Assembly: GCA_018609855.1 (NCBI GenBank)
Contig: JAHENU010000059.1
Span: 1-9,203 of the forward strand
Length of the DNA stretch: 9,203 nucleotides
Reading direction: 5' to 3'
Origin: Candidatus Nanohaloarchaea archaeon
GTDB lineage: Archaea > Nanohalarchaeota > Nanosalinia > Nanosalinales > JAHENU01
The position numbers were made by a program, and so were the translations under genes. Below, piece by piece: positions 1 to 6,015 of this stretch. The first letter of the stretch is position 1; the number at the start of each line of letters is the position of its first letter. Below the pieces are notes generated by a model. It had not been told where the DNA came from. It saw nothing but the letters and a program-made list of their open reading frames with translations, and ran no database searches.

Positions 1-40
1 ATAAATGGGGGCACTGGGATTTGAACCCAGATCAACCGGT

Positions 41-158
41 GTCTTCAAAACATATGCTTAGATCATTGCCTCGAAAGGCTCAGTACTCCAGTTGTAGGTG
101 TAAGAGGGATTGCTCTTTGAGCAGTTCGCATCGATTGTAAACGCATACTCCATGTTTG
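41..158 (-). other. tRNA-Trp intron (bulge-helix-bulge type)
   Basis: This is the 118-nt sequence removed by the archaeal splicing endonuclease, followed by exon ligation. Its ends pair with each other: AAACAT at 157-152 with ATGTTT at 53-48. This extends the relaxed BHB motif across the anticodon loop. Inside are a 5-bp hairpin (TGCTC-AAA-GAGCA, 111-123), a TTCG-capped stem (79-68) and C/D guide-like elements. It is much longer than a minimal archaeal tRNA intron, as expected if it has a second job as a guide RNA. No open reading frame of note lies in it. Confidence 0.88.
60..91 (-). ncRNA. C/D-box-like guide element in tRNA-Trp intron, predicted target C34
   Basis: On the minus strand, an antisense stretch CTGGAG (91-86) is followed two bases later by a perfect box D/D' CTGA (83-80). 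A 4-bp stem GCCT/AGGC with a TTCG loop (79-68) comes next, then a box C/C'-like ATGATCT (66-60, matching RUGAUGA at 5 of 7). CTGA + short stem + TGAT is the layout of a kink-turn. CTGGAG is complementary to anticodon-loop bases 32-37 (CTCCAG), with one further G-U pair. The fifth guide base upstream of CTGA (position 88) pairs exactly with C34 (position 162), as the D+5 rule requires. Known biology: the tRNA-Trp intron of Haloferax and some other euryarchaea guides methylation of C34 (and U39). Here base 39 is C, and I could not identify a convincing second C and D pair, so the second guide is unproven. Confidence 0.7.
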
Positions 159-221
159 CTGGAGCCGGTAAGGATGCCTGATTACCCCATGCCCCCGTTA
201 ATTGTAAGCATAGGTGCAAAC

Positions 222-230
222 TATTAAATA
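222..230. promoter_or_regulatory. Shared TATA box between tRNA-Trp and SBDS
   Basis: TATTAAATA (TATTTAATA on the other strand) is the only TATA-like element in the 55-nt gap 197-251. Its centre (226) is 26 nt before the SBDS ATG, which predicts a leaderless mRNA. It is 30 nt before the tRNA 5' end, leaving a leader of a few bases for RNase P. It is close to, but not fully, palindromic. Confidence 0.65.
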
Positions 231-251
231 CTTTTGAGATTGATAATTGTT

Positions 252-941
252 ATGGAATTGAATGATGCCATCCGCGTTCGCTACGAACACGACGGTAAGA
301 CCTTCGAGATCCTTGCTGATCCAAACGCATATCAACAATATCTAAAAGGAGAGGAATCAAATATTAACAGAGTACTTTTCACTCCTGATGTATATAAAGA
401 TTTGCAGACGGCTGAACGGCCAGCCGAAGATGATTTTGAATCTGCCTTTGGTACGCATGATTTCAATTCTATAATTGAATATATTCTCCAACACGGGGAT
501 GCCCAATTGACTACAGAACAACGCAATACATTGCGTGAGGAAAAGAAAAAGCAAATTGTGACACATGTTGCACGGATGGCTAAGGACCCACGGACTGACG
601 CACCGCATCCCGTAGAACGTGTTGAAAATGCGTTTGATGAGGTTAATGTGACCGTTGATCCTTTAAGAAGTGCTGAGAAGCAGATTGATCATGTGACAGA
701 ACGGTTGAAGAAAGTCTTGCCATTAAGTTTCGAGAAAAAGACTGTCGCTATTAAAATTCCCATGGGTTATGCGGGCAAATGCTATGGGACTGTAAAGAAT
801 AAAGCAACAGTCCTTGATGAAGAATGGCAGGAGGAATACCTGTTTCTGAAAGCGGATCTGCCGGCTGGTATGGAATCTGAATTGATGGAACAGCTCGGTA
901 AAATGACCCAAGGCGAAGTCGAATTTGTTGATACACAGTAA
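252..941 (+). CDS. Ribosome maturation protein SBDS (archaeal)
   Basis: This is the archaeal homologue of the Shwachman-Bodian-Diamond protein. In eukaryotes it works with the EFL1 GTPase to release the anti-association factor eIF6/Tif6 from the large subunit; in archaea a similar role with aIF6 is assumed. I see the N-terminal FYSH-domain signatures FEILADP (about residues 18-24), FGTHDF (about 66-71) and QLTTEQR. Then come DPRTDAPHPVERVENAF in the helical domain and EEEY-type strands of the C-terminal ferredoxin-like domain, all in the usual order. Length is 229 aa, normal for the family. An in-frame TTG at 234 would add six residues, but ATG 252 gives the conserved family start and lies 26 nt from the TATA box, so I chose it. 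Archaeal SBDS often neighbours exosome genes; here its operon partner is yvcK, which is unusual. Confidence 0.93.
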   Translation: MELNDAIRVRYEHDGKTFEILADPNAYQQYLKGEESNINRVLFTPDVYKDLQTAERPAEDDFESAFGTHDFNSIIEYILQHGDAQLTTEQRNTLREEKKKQIVTHVARMAKDPRTDAPHPVERVENAFDEVNVTVDPLRSAEKQIDHVTERLKKVLPLSFEKKTVAIKIPMGYAGKCYGTVKNKATVLDEEWQEEYLFLKADLPAGMESELMEQLGKMTQGEVEFVDTQ

Positions 942-949
942 GTGGTAGC

Positions 950-1876
950 ATGCACATTGTCGCTATTGGTGGAGGTACCGGCCTGTATACCTTATTACGT
1001 GGATTAAAACAATATCCTATAGATCTTACTGCAATAGTCACTACTGCAGACAATGGTGGCTCGACTGGAAGATTATGTGATGAATACGGTGTGTTGCCGC
1101 CTGGAGATATCCGTCGATGTCTCGTTGCGTTGTCTGATTCACGTGATGTTATGCAAGAAGTTTGCGAACATCGTTTTACAAAAGGCACCTTTGATGGACA
1201 TACAGTTGGTAACTTACTTATTACTGCATTAGAAGAGTTATACGGGAAAGAGGAAGGTATTCAGAAAACAGCAGAAATTCTTAACATACATGGCACTGTG
1301 TTACCAGTAACTACGGATGATATGCGTCTGCAGGCCACGTTGTCCGATGGATCAATTGTCCAGGGAGAAAGCGCTATTGATTGTCTTGCTGAGACAACGG
1401 ATGCCTCTATTGATGTACTGGCGACACAGCAACAGGTCACAGTTGAACCTGCTGTAAAAGAAGCGATACGCCACGCAGATGCTATTGTATTAGGGCCCGG
1501 TGATTTGTATACAAGCATTATTCCAAATTTACTTGTTGACGGTGTTACAGAAGCGATTGCGTATTCTGAAGCAACAGTGATATGTAATTGCAATGTTATG
1601 ACTAAACCAGGTGAAACAGATCATTTTGCCGTAGAGGATTTTGTGAAAGAAATTGAGCGATACCTTGGGAGCCAGATAATAGAATATATATTGCACAACA
1701 CTCGATCGGTGAGAGATACGGAATTATTAGCTAAGTATGCGTCAGAAAAGAAGGAGCCAATTTTTGTGCGGGAAGGTTCTGATCAGCGACTCTGCGGCAG
1801 AGATTTAATCACCGAACCAAATCTTATACGCCATGATCCGCATAAACTGGCCCAGGCTGTAATGGGATGCGTTTAA
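950..1876 (+). CDS. YvcK/CofD-superfamily protein (YvcK-type)
   Basis: A 308-aa Rossmann-like protein. The glycine-rich nucleotide loop IGGGTG is at residues 6-11, followed by TTADNGGSTGR (31-41), LPPGDIRRCL (49-58), GHTVGNLL (83-90), LGPGDLYTSIIPNLL (181-195) and NCNVMTKPGET (213-223). The last two are characteristic of YvcK (bacterial gluconeogenesis/cell-shape factor, binds UDP-GlcNAc) rather than of CofD, the 2-phospho-lactate transferase of F420 synthesis. The bacterial protein is needed on gluconeogenic carbon sources and influences envelope precursor synthesis; the archaeal role is not known to me. It starts 8 nt after the SBDS stop, with no TATA box between, so it should be co-transcribed. 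Only a weak Shine-Dalgarno-like GTGGT precedes the ATG. Confidence 0.88.
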   Translation: MHIVAIGGGTGLYTLLRGLKQYPIDLTAIVTTADNGGSTGRLCDEYGVLPPGDIRRCLVALSDSRDVMQEVCEHRFTKGTFDGHTVGNLLITALEELYGKEEGIQKTAEILNIHGTVLPVTTDDMRLQATLSDGSIVQGESAIDCLAETTDASIDVLATQQQVTVEPAVKEAIRHADAIVLGPGDLYTSIIPNLLVDGVTEAIAYSEATVICNCNVMTKPGETDHFAVEDFVKEIERYLGSQIIEYILHNTRSVRDTELLAKYASEKKEPIFVREGSDQRLCGRDLITEPNLIRHDPHKLAQAVMGCV

Positions 1877-1907
1877 GAGTTATAATTTTAATACCTTCGC
1901 ATTACGT
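1877..1907. other. Short convergent intergenic gap, T/A-rich
   Basis: This is the 31-nt space between the stops of yvcK (+) and the M50 protease (-). It contains TTATAATTTTAAT, T-rich on the plus strand and A-rich on the minus. Archaeal termination usually needs only a T-rich tract, so it could end the SBDS-yvcK transcript. There is no hairpin, so this is a weak call. Confidence 0.25.
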
Positions 1908-3371
1908 TTAGATAAAGTTGGTGGCGAAACTCAATACAATAACGAATAACGTGAGTGCTGTGAGAGTTCTGACAATTGTTGCTGATTTATTCGGCATTTT
2001 ACGTTGCGCTAGTTCTTCCCACATTAATCCACCATCTAAAGGTTTGAGTGGCAATAAATTAGCCATACCAACACCGACATTAATTGCTGCGACAAAAGAG
2101 AGTATCTGCATAATGAAGAGGATTGCAGGCTCAAAAGGTGCTGCGTTCTCATTAGCTTTCACATCGTTAACAAAGCTTCCAATGCCAACATAAGCTGTAC
2201 TTTGCAGCTCCTGTTGTAATTCAGAAATACGTTGTTTTGCTGTGGTATCAAGAAAATCAAATTCCTGTTGTATCCAACGCCAGCGTGCCAGCTGCTGGAG
2301 TGCATGTTCATTACTATTGACAGTATCTAACAACGGGACAACAGGGTATATATATGCCAATGCGTATTCCTGTACAGACGGCACAAATGCAATTTCTCGA
2401 TCCGGAAAACTACCAAGGATGACAGAATAGGTTTGATTATTTGCGAGCGTGAACGTAGCAGAGTCACCTGGAGAATATTGCTCTAACGTTTCTCGAAGTG
2501 TGACAATATCCGGAATGCGTGTGTTATCTATATGCGTGATGGTGACGTTGGTGGGGAAATCAGTTTGTGCTGCAGGAGAGTTATTAGCGACATTTAACAC
2601 CCGAACGCCATTGTGTTCATACAGCCCAATGGGTTCTAAAGATTGACCGTGTGCCCCTGTAGTGGTGAGAATAAGGAAAAGGCCAATGACAGCTGCTAGA
2701 AGAAAGTTGGCAAGACTGCCAGCACTGAGCACACGGAGCCTTCCCCAGAATGTCCCTCCTTGCCAAGTACCTTCAACAGTTGTTGCCTGTTCTTGTGTCT
2801 CTTCTTCCGATGAGTTTGATTCTTCTTCGGTGTCTTGCCGTGTATGAATGTTCTGTTCACCTTCTGGTTCTACAAACGCTAACGGCAGAACCGCTAAAAT
2901 GCCCCATCCAACGGAACTAATACTAAAATCTTCCACACGACCTATAACACCATGCATGCCTTCGTGCACTAATACCACAAGAAAAATGGCGATAATCCAG
3001 TGCCAGAATGGAGTAAGTAATGCTCCCGGCACTAATTTTGGTTCTGTGGATAATGTGGGTAAAACCAGAGCCAGCCCTGGCTGGGCACTCGTAGCCAAGA
3101 AATTATTGATAACATTGACAATGAGGAAGAAAAACGTCCCTATGGATATCAGAAAGCCTGCAACAACACCGAGGGTCGCAAGGACTCGCCAGAAACGCGG
3201 CGCTTTTTGAGCTATGGTGTCAATCAATACAATGCCTTTTTTCGTCCGCCTGATAAAGAGTATTCCATGTCGTTCAACATTCGCTCGATCACGCCACAGA
3301 ATAAATATAACCAGAGCTATAAATACTAATGCGGATATCGTCCACGGAGTAAAAAAAGAATGAAAAGTCAT
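1908..3371 (-). CDS. Site-2 protease-like M50 membrane metalloprotease with PDZ domain
   Basis: A 487-aa polytopic membrane protein. The zinc motif HEGMH (136-140) sits in a hydrophobic helix, and the second active-site segment NLLPLKPLDGG (438-448) supplies the third ligand, Asp446, of the S2P family. Hydrophobic helices are at about 11-26, 65-88, 122-140, 155-168, 217-236, 415-440 and 466-484. Between them lies a PDZ-like domain (about 245-330: VRVLNVANNSPAAQT, ITHIDNTRI). Archaeal members of this family keep this layout; they cleave membrane-anchored substrates, but substrates in archaea are largely unknown. Two additions are odd. An acidic, low-complexity stretch (about 169-200, rich in E, D, S, T) sits between the EPEGE loop and the RVLSAGSLANF helix. 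A polar, probably helical segment (about 350-400) follows the PDZ. A TATA box 25 nt before the ATG predicts a leaderless mRNA separate from lysS, 36 nt upstream. Confidence 0.9.
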   Translation of the reverse strand: MTFHSFFTPWTISALVFIALVIFILWRDRANVERHGILFIRRTKKGIVLIDTIAQKAPRFWRVLATLGVVAGFLISIGTFFFLIVNVINNFLATSAQPGLALVLPTLSTEPKLVPGALLTPFWHWIIAIFLVVLVHEGMHGVIGRVEDFSISSVGWGILAVLPLAFVEPEGEQNIHTRQDTEEESNSSEEETQEQATTVEGTWQGGTFWGRLRVLSAGSLANFLLAAVIGLFLILTTTGAHGQSLEPIGLYEHNGVRVLNVANNSPAAQTDFPTNVTITHIDNTRIPDIVTLRETLEQYSPGDSATFTLANNQTYSVILGSFPDREIAFVPSVQEYALAYIYPVVPLLDTVNSNEHALQQLARWRWIQQEFDFLDTTAKQRISELQQELQSTAYVGIGSFVNDVKANENAAPFEPAILFIMQILSFVAAINVGVGMANLLPLKPLDGGLMWEELAQRKMPNKSATIVRTLTALTLFVIVLSFATNFI

Positions 3372-3392
3372 ACAACCGAGGCAGTGATAAGG

Positions 3393-3400
3393 TATAAAAG
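3393..3400 (-). promoter_or_regulatory. TATA box of the M50 protease gene
   Basis: CTTTTATA on the minus strand (TATAAAAG on plus), centred 25 nt before the start codon at 3371. It lies within the 36-nt gap after the LysRS stop, so the protease gene can be transcribed on its own, leaderless. Confidence 0.65.
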
Positions 3401-3407
3401 GTTTTTG

Positions 3408-4880
3408 TCAGTCTTCTGTAGTAGGCCGCATGAAAGGAAAGAGAATAACATCTCTTATAGATGGTGAATCGGTTAAAAGCATAACAAGGCGATCAATCCC
3501 AAGTCCATAGCCCGCTGTCGGTGGCATACCGTATTTTAACGCTGTAATAAAATCTTCATCCAGTGGCATAGCTTCATTATTCCCTTCTGTCAAATAGGAT
3601 TGCTGCTCGCGTAATCGCTGTTCCTGTTCTATAGGATCATTTAATTCATCATATGCTTTTACAATTTCAGCACCGTCGATTATTAGTTGAAATGTGTTTA
3701 TCTTAGATGGATCTTGTTGGTTACGTTTTGCTAACGCAATCATTTCAGCTGGGTAGTGGGTTAAAAACGTTGGTTGAATGATGTGTGGCCTACAGACCTG
3801 TTTATATAATTCGTCTAATAGCTCTCCGATATGCACTAGGTCATTTGTATTAATCTCTATGCCTTTTTCTTTGATAGCAGATTGAAGTGATTCAAAATCA
3901 GATTGTATATCTATATCGATACCTGTCTGTTCTTCTATCATTTCACGGAACGTCATACGGCGGAATGGAGGGCTAAAATCGATCTCTTGTCCATTATAAG
4001 TTACGGTTGTTCCGCCGGTAATGTATGTTACTATGCCATGTAGAAGCTCTTCTGTGTATGCCATAAAGTCTTCGTAGGTTGCATAGGCTTCATAAAATTC
4101 AAGCATGGTGAATTCGGGGTTGTGTTGCGTACCAACACCTTCATTTCGGAAATTTTTGCAAATTGTGTATACTTTTTCATATCCGCCCACCAACAGACGT
4201 TTTAGATAGAGTTCCGGCGAAATAGAGAGGTACACCTGCATATCCAACGCATTGAGATAGGTGATGAACGGTTTGGCTGATGCACCACCATAAACGGGTT
4301 GCAATGCGGGCGTCTCTACTTCTACATAGTCTTTTTCACGTAGGAACTGTCTTAGGAAATGAATGACCTTGGATCGTGTGTTAAAAATATCTCGTACCTC
4401 TGGGTTTGTTAGTAAGTCTAAATATCGTTTTCTATACCTTTCTTCCTTTTGTTGCAGCCCTTTTTGCTTGTCAGGTAATGGCAAGAGGCTCTTGGTAAGC
4501 AGCGTGTAGGATTGTGCTTGTACGGAGAACTCGCCGGTTTTTGTATAAGTGAGATAGCCTGTCACGCCGATAAAATCCCCGATATCTAATAAATCTATAT
4601 ATTGAAATGAATCAGTGTCATCTTGGTTCAACACTACTTGAATGCGGGCATAGGCATCTTCTATATCTATAAAAGCAATTTTTCCTAAATTTCTGAATCT
4701 CTGGATACGTCCAGTTAGAGAGTACGTTGTGTCTGGTAACGTATCTGCTCCTTCAAAAGCCAATACATCAGTGACTGTGGCTGTCCGCTCACATTCTTGT
4801 GGATACGGGGTGATATTCGCTTCTTGTAGTTCTTTCAGTTTACGAAGCCGTTCCTGTTCCAACTGATCCTGACGTGCCAT
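3408..4880 (-). CDS. lysS: Lysyl-tRNA synthetase, class II
   Basis: Charges tRNA-Lys with lysine using ATP. The 490-aa length matches bacterial-type class II LysRS. An N-terminal OB-fold anticodon-binding domain spans about 52-130 (LTGRIQRFRNLGKIAFIDI). The class II core then shows motif 1 around VEVETPALQPVYGGASAKPF (187-205), motif 2 with CKNFRNEGVGTQHNPEFTMLE read across 241-261 (key residues FRNE, HNPEF), and motif 3 GLGIDRLVMLL (459-469) followed by IRDVILFPFMRP. The ARPF-type loop is AKPF here. Many euryarchaea use an unrelated class I LysRS, so a class II enzyme is a lineage marker, found in some Crenarchaeota, Methanosarcina and DPANN groups. The start ATG is 25 nt from a TATA box, which supports it. 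An alternative, AsnRS/AspRS, is excluded by the LysRS-specific motif 2 and motif 3 sequences. Confidence 0.96.
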   Translation of the reverse strand: MARQDQLEQERLRKLKELQEANITPYPQECERTATVTDVLAFEGADTLPDTTYSLTGRIQRFRNLGKIAFIDIEDAYARIQVVLNQDDTDSFQYIDLLDIGDFIGVTGYLTYTKTGEFSVQAQSYTLLTKSLLPLPDKQKGLQQKEERYRKRYLDLLTNPEVRDIFNTRSKVIHFLRQFLREKDYVEVETPALQPVYGGASAKPFITYLNALDMQVYLSISPELYLKRLLVGGYEKVYTICKNFRNEGVGTQHNPEFTMLEFYEAYATYEDFMAYTEELLHGIVTYITGGTTVTYNGQEIDFSPPFRRMTFREMIEEQTGIDIDIQSDFESLQSAIKEKGIEINTNDLVHIGELLDELYKQVCRPHIIQPTFLTHYPAEMIALAKRNQQDPSKINTFQLIIDGAEIVKAYDELNDPIEQEQRLREQQSYLTEGNNEAMPLDEDFITALKYGMPPTAGYGLGIDRLVMLLTDSPSIRDVILFPFMRPTTED

Positions 4881-4896
4881 GGTTCGTCATTTGTCC

Positions 4897-4913
4897 GCAT
4901 TTATATAAAATGC
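4897..4913. promoter_or_regulatory. Bidirectional palindromic TATA box, lysS / RNase HI
   Basis: The 51-nt gap 4881-4931 holds one TATA element, TTTATATAAA (4900-4909), a perfect 10-bp palindrome. It is embedded in a larger inverted repeat, GCATTT-ATATA-AAATGC (4897-4913). Its centre is about 25 nt from the lysS ATG and 27 nt from the RNase HI ATG. One TBP site therefore fits leaderless initiation in both directions. Confidence 0.75.
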
Positions 4914-4931
4914 ATCGAAGTCACACTAGAT

Positions 4932-5381
4932 ATGATTCATCCGTTAACTATTAACTGTGACGGAGGTGCACGTGGTAATCCTGGTCCTGCGGCTATCGGA
5001 TTTGTAATTCGTGACGATAGTAACGCAACGTTAGTCGAAGATAGTGCGTATATCGGAATAGCTACGAATAATCAAGCCGAATATACAGCCATTTTACATG
5101 CTTTACAAAAAGTTGCCGAACTGACGAATGACACAGTACATGTGTTTATGGATTCACAGCTCTTAGTACGACAATTACAAGGAAAATACCGTGTTAAATC
5201 AGCCTCATTGCAGCATTTATTTGCACAGGTGAAACGTGAGGAAGCTCGCTTTCAGACTGTCACATATCAACACACCTCACGAGAGACGCAGCAACAAAAG
5301 GCGGCTGATCAGCTTGTAAATGTAGCTTTAGATGCGGCAATGGAAGGAGGCAATGTAAATGACAGAGCAGACGTCGATTAA
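4932..5381 (+). CDS. Ribonuclease HI (RNase H type 1)
   Basis: Degrades the RNA strand of RNA-DNA hybrids, for example primers and R-loops, using two metal ions. The 149-aa protein has the single RNase H fold. The opening DGGARGNPGPAAIGFVIRD carries catalytic Asp10. NNQAEYTA supplies Glu50, FMDSQLLVRQLQGKY supplies Asp74, and KAADQLVN near the C-terminus supplies Asp126, so the DEDD set is complete. It belongs to the short archaeal/bacterial YpdQ-like group, which lacks the basic handle region of E. coli RNase HI. The mRNA is predicted leaderless from the TATA at 4900-4909. The 3' end overlaps the rhomboid start by 23 nt, so the two genes are translationally linked. Confidence 0.93.
   Translation: MIHPLTINCDGGARGNPGPAAIGFVIRDDSNATLVEDSAYIGIATNNQAEYTAILHALQKVAELTNDTVHVFMDSQLLVRQLQGKYRVKSASLQHLFAQVKREEARFQTVTYQHTSRETQQQKAADQLVNVALDAAMEGGNVNDRADVD
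5344..5350 (+). promoter_or_regulatory. Strong Shine-Dalgarno site of the rhomboid gene
   Basis: AAGGAGG lies 8 nt before ATG 5359 and inside the RNase HI coding sequence. It fixes the rhomboid start within the overlap and contrasts with the leaderless first genes around it. Confidence 0.75.
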
Positions 5382-6015
5382 GACTGGGGCAATTGTGCTA
5401 GTGACAGCAGGCATTATGATTCTCATCTTTTTTCTTCAATCACTTTTCCCTGTACTAGACGATATGTTGGCATTAAAAGCTTCAGAATTTTTTCAAGAGC
5501 CTTGGACCATATTAACCGCAGGTTTTGCCCACGGTTCTCCTTCACATTTATATGGCAATTTGTTCTTCCTAGTGCTTTTTGGTATCATACTTGAACGGCT
5601 TTTGGGAGCAGAACGCTTTGTCTACTTATTGCTAAGCGCTATCGTTATAGCAAATATCTCTGCGTTTTTCTTTTATACTAATACAAATGTTCTTGGTGCT
5701 TCAGGTGCTGTTTCAACATTCCTAGTTGCATTAGCAGTGTTTCAACCACGTATGGTCGGTATATATTTTGGGATTCCTATGCGCATGTGGGCTGTTTTGT
5801 TCTTTTGGCTCTTGTTGAATTTAATACGGACTGCAGGCGAGACAAATGTGGCAGCTGAAGCTCATTTGTTTGGAGGCGTATTTGGATTGGCTGTTGGCCT
5901 ATATTTAAGGCGCCATGGTTATCAACGACCGCAACCATCGAATCATAAGAAAAAAGAGCCCACGGATATTTCTGAAGAGGATATCGATCGCTGGGAAGAA
6001 CGGCATATGCGTTAG
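5359..6015 (+). CDS. Rhomboid-family intramembrane serine protease
   Basis: A 218-aa membrane protein with six likely transmembrane helices (about 9-29, 52-57 with 63-79, 86-107, 111-128, 134-157 and 167-184). It carries the complete rhomboid catalytic set. HLYGN (63-67) contributes the oxyanion-side His63 and Asn67, GASG (113-116) has the nucleophile Ser115, and AEAHLFGG (166-172) has the general base His169. Rhomboids cut other membrane proteins within the bilayer; the archaeal substrate here is unknown. The C-terminal 30 residues are a charged cytoplasmic tail (NHKKKE, then acidic EEDIDRWEE). It is co-transcribed with RNase HI from the same promoter. Its TAG stop overlaps the stop of the convergent exchanger gene by 4 nt. 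Confidence 0.92.
   Translation: MTEQTSIKTGAIVLVTAGIMILIFFLQSLFPVLDDMLALKASEFFQEPWTILTAGFAHGSPSHLYGNLFFLVLFGIILERLLGAERFVYLLLSAIVIANISAFFFYTNTNVLGASGAVSTFLVALAVFQPRMVGIYFGIPMRMWAVLFFWLLLNLIRTAGETNVAAEAHLFGGVFGLAVGLYLRRHGYQRPQPSNHKKKEPTDISEEDIDRWEERHMR

Larger units (their letters stand above)
6..196 (-). tRNA. tRNA-Trp (CCA anticodon), intron-containing
   Basis: Read on the minus strand, the 5' exon (196-159) and 3' exon (40-6) give a 73-nt cloverleaf. The acceptor stem is GGGGGCA (196-190) against TGCCCCC (13-7), perfect over 7 bp, with discriminator A at 6. The anticodon stem is ACCGG/CCGGT and the T arm is CTGGG-TTCAAAT-CCCAG. The D arm keeps A14, R15, G18G19 and A21. The anticodon loop reads CTCCAG, placing CCA at 162-160, so the tRNA decodes UGG. 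A 118-nt intron (158-41) sits after position 37, the usual archaeal site. CCA is not encoded (position 5 onward is TTTAT). A bulge-helix-bulge can be drawn: CTCC (32-35) against GAAG (46-43) with one C34-A mismatch, bulges AG^C and AC^A38, and an intron stem AAACAT/ATGTTT. No leader is needed beyond a few bases, given the TATA at 222-230. Confidence 0.95.

Noticed and set aside
86..152. Reading the intron as a degenerate second tRNA or a repeat array
   Set aside because: Only a 7-mer is repeated and no second cloverleaf can be drawn; the splice-site structure and the guide elements explain it better.
234..251. Upstream TTG start extending SBDS by six residues
   Set aside because: The family start fits ATG 252, and the TATA at 222-230 would be only 8 nt from a TTG at 234.
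751..1188. 145-aa open frame on the minus strand
   Set aside because: It lies across the SBDS/yvcK junction, opposite two clearly conserved genes, and its protein has no recognisable pattern.
2848..3210. 120-aa open frame on the plus strand
   Set aside because: It is the complement of the M50 protease coding sequence; residues are low-complexity shadow translation and there is no promoter.
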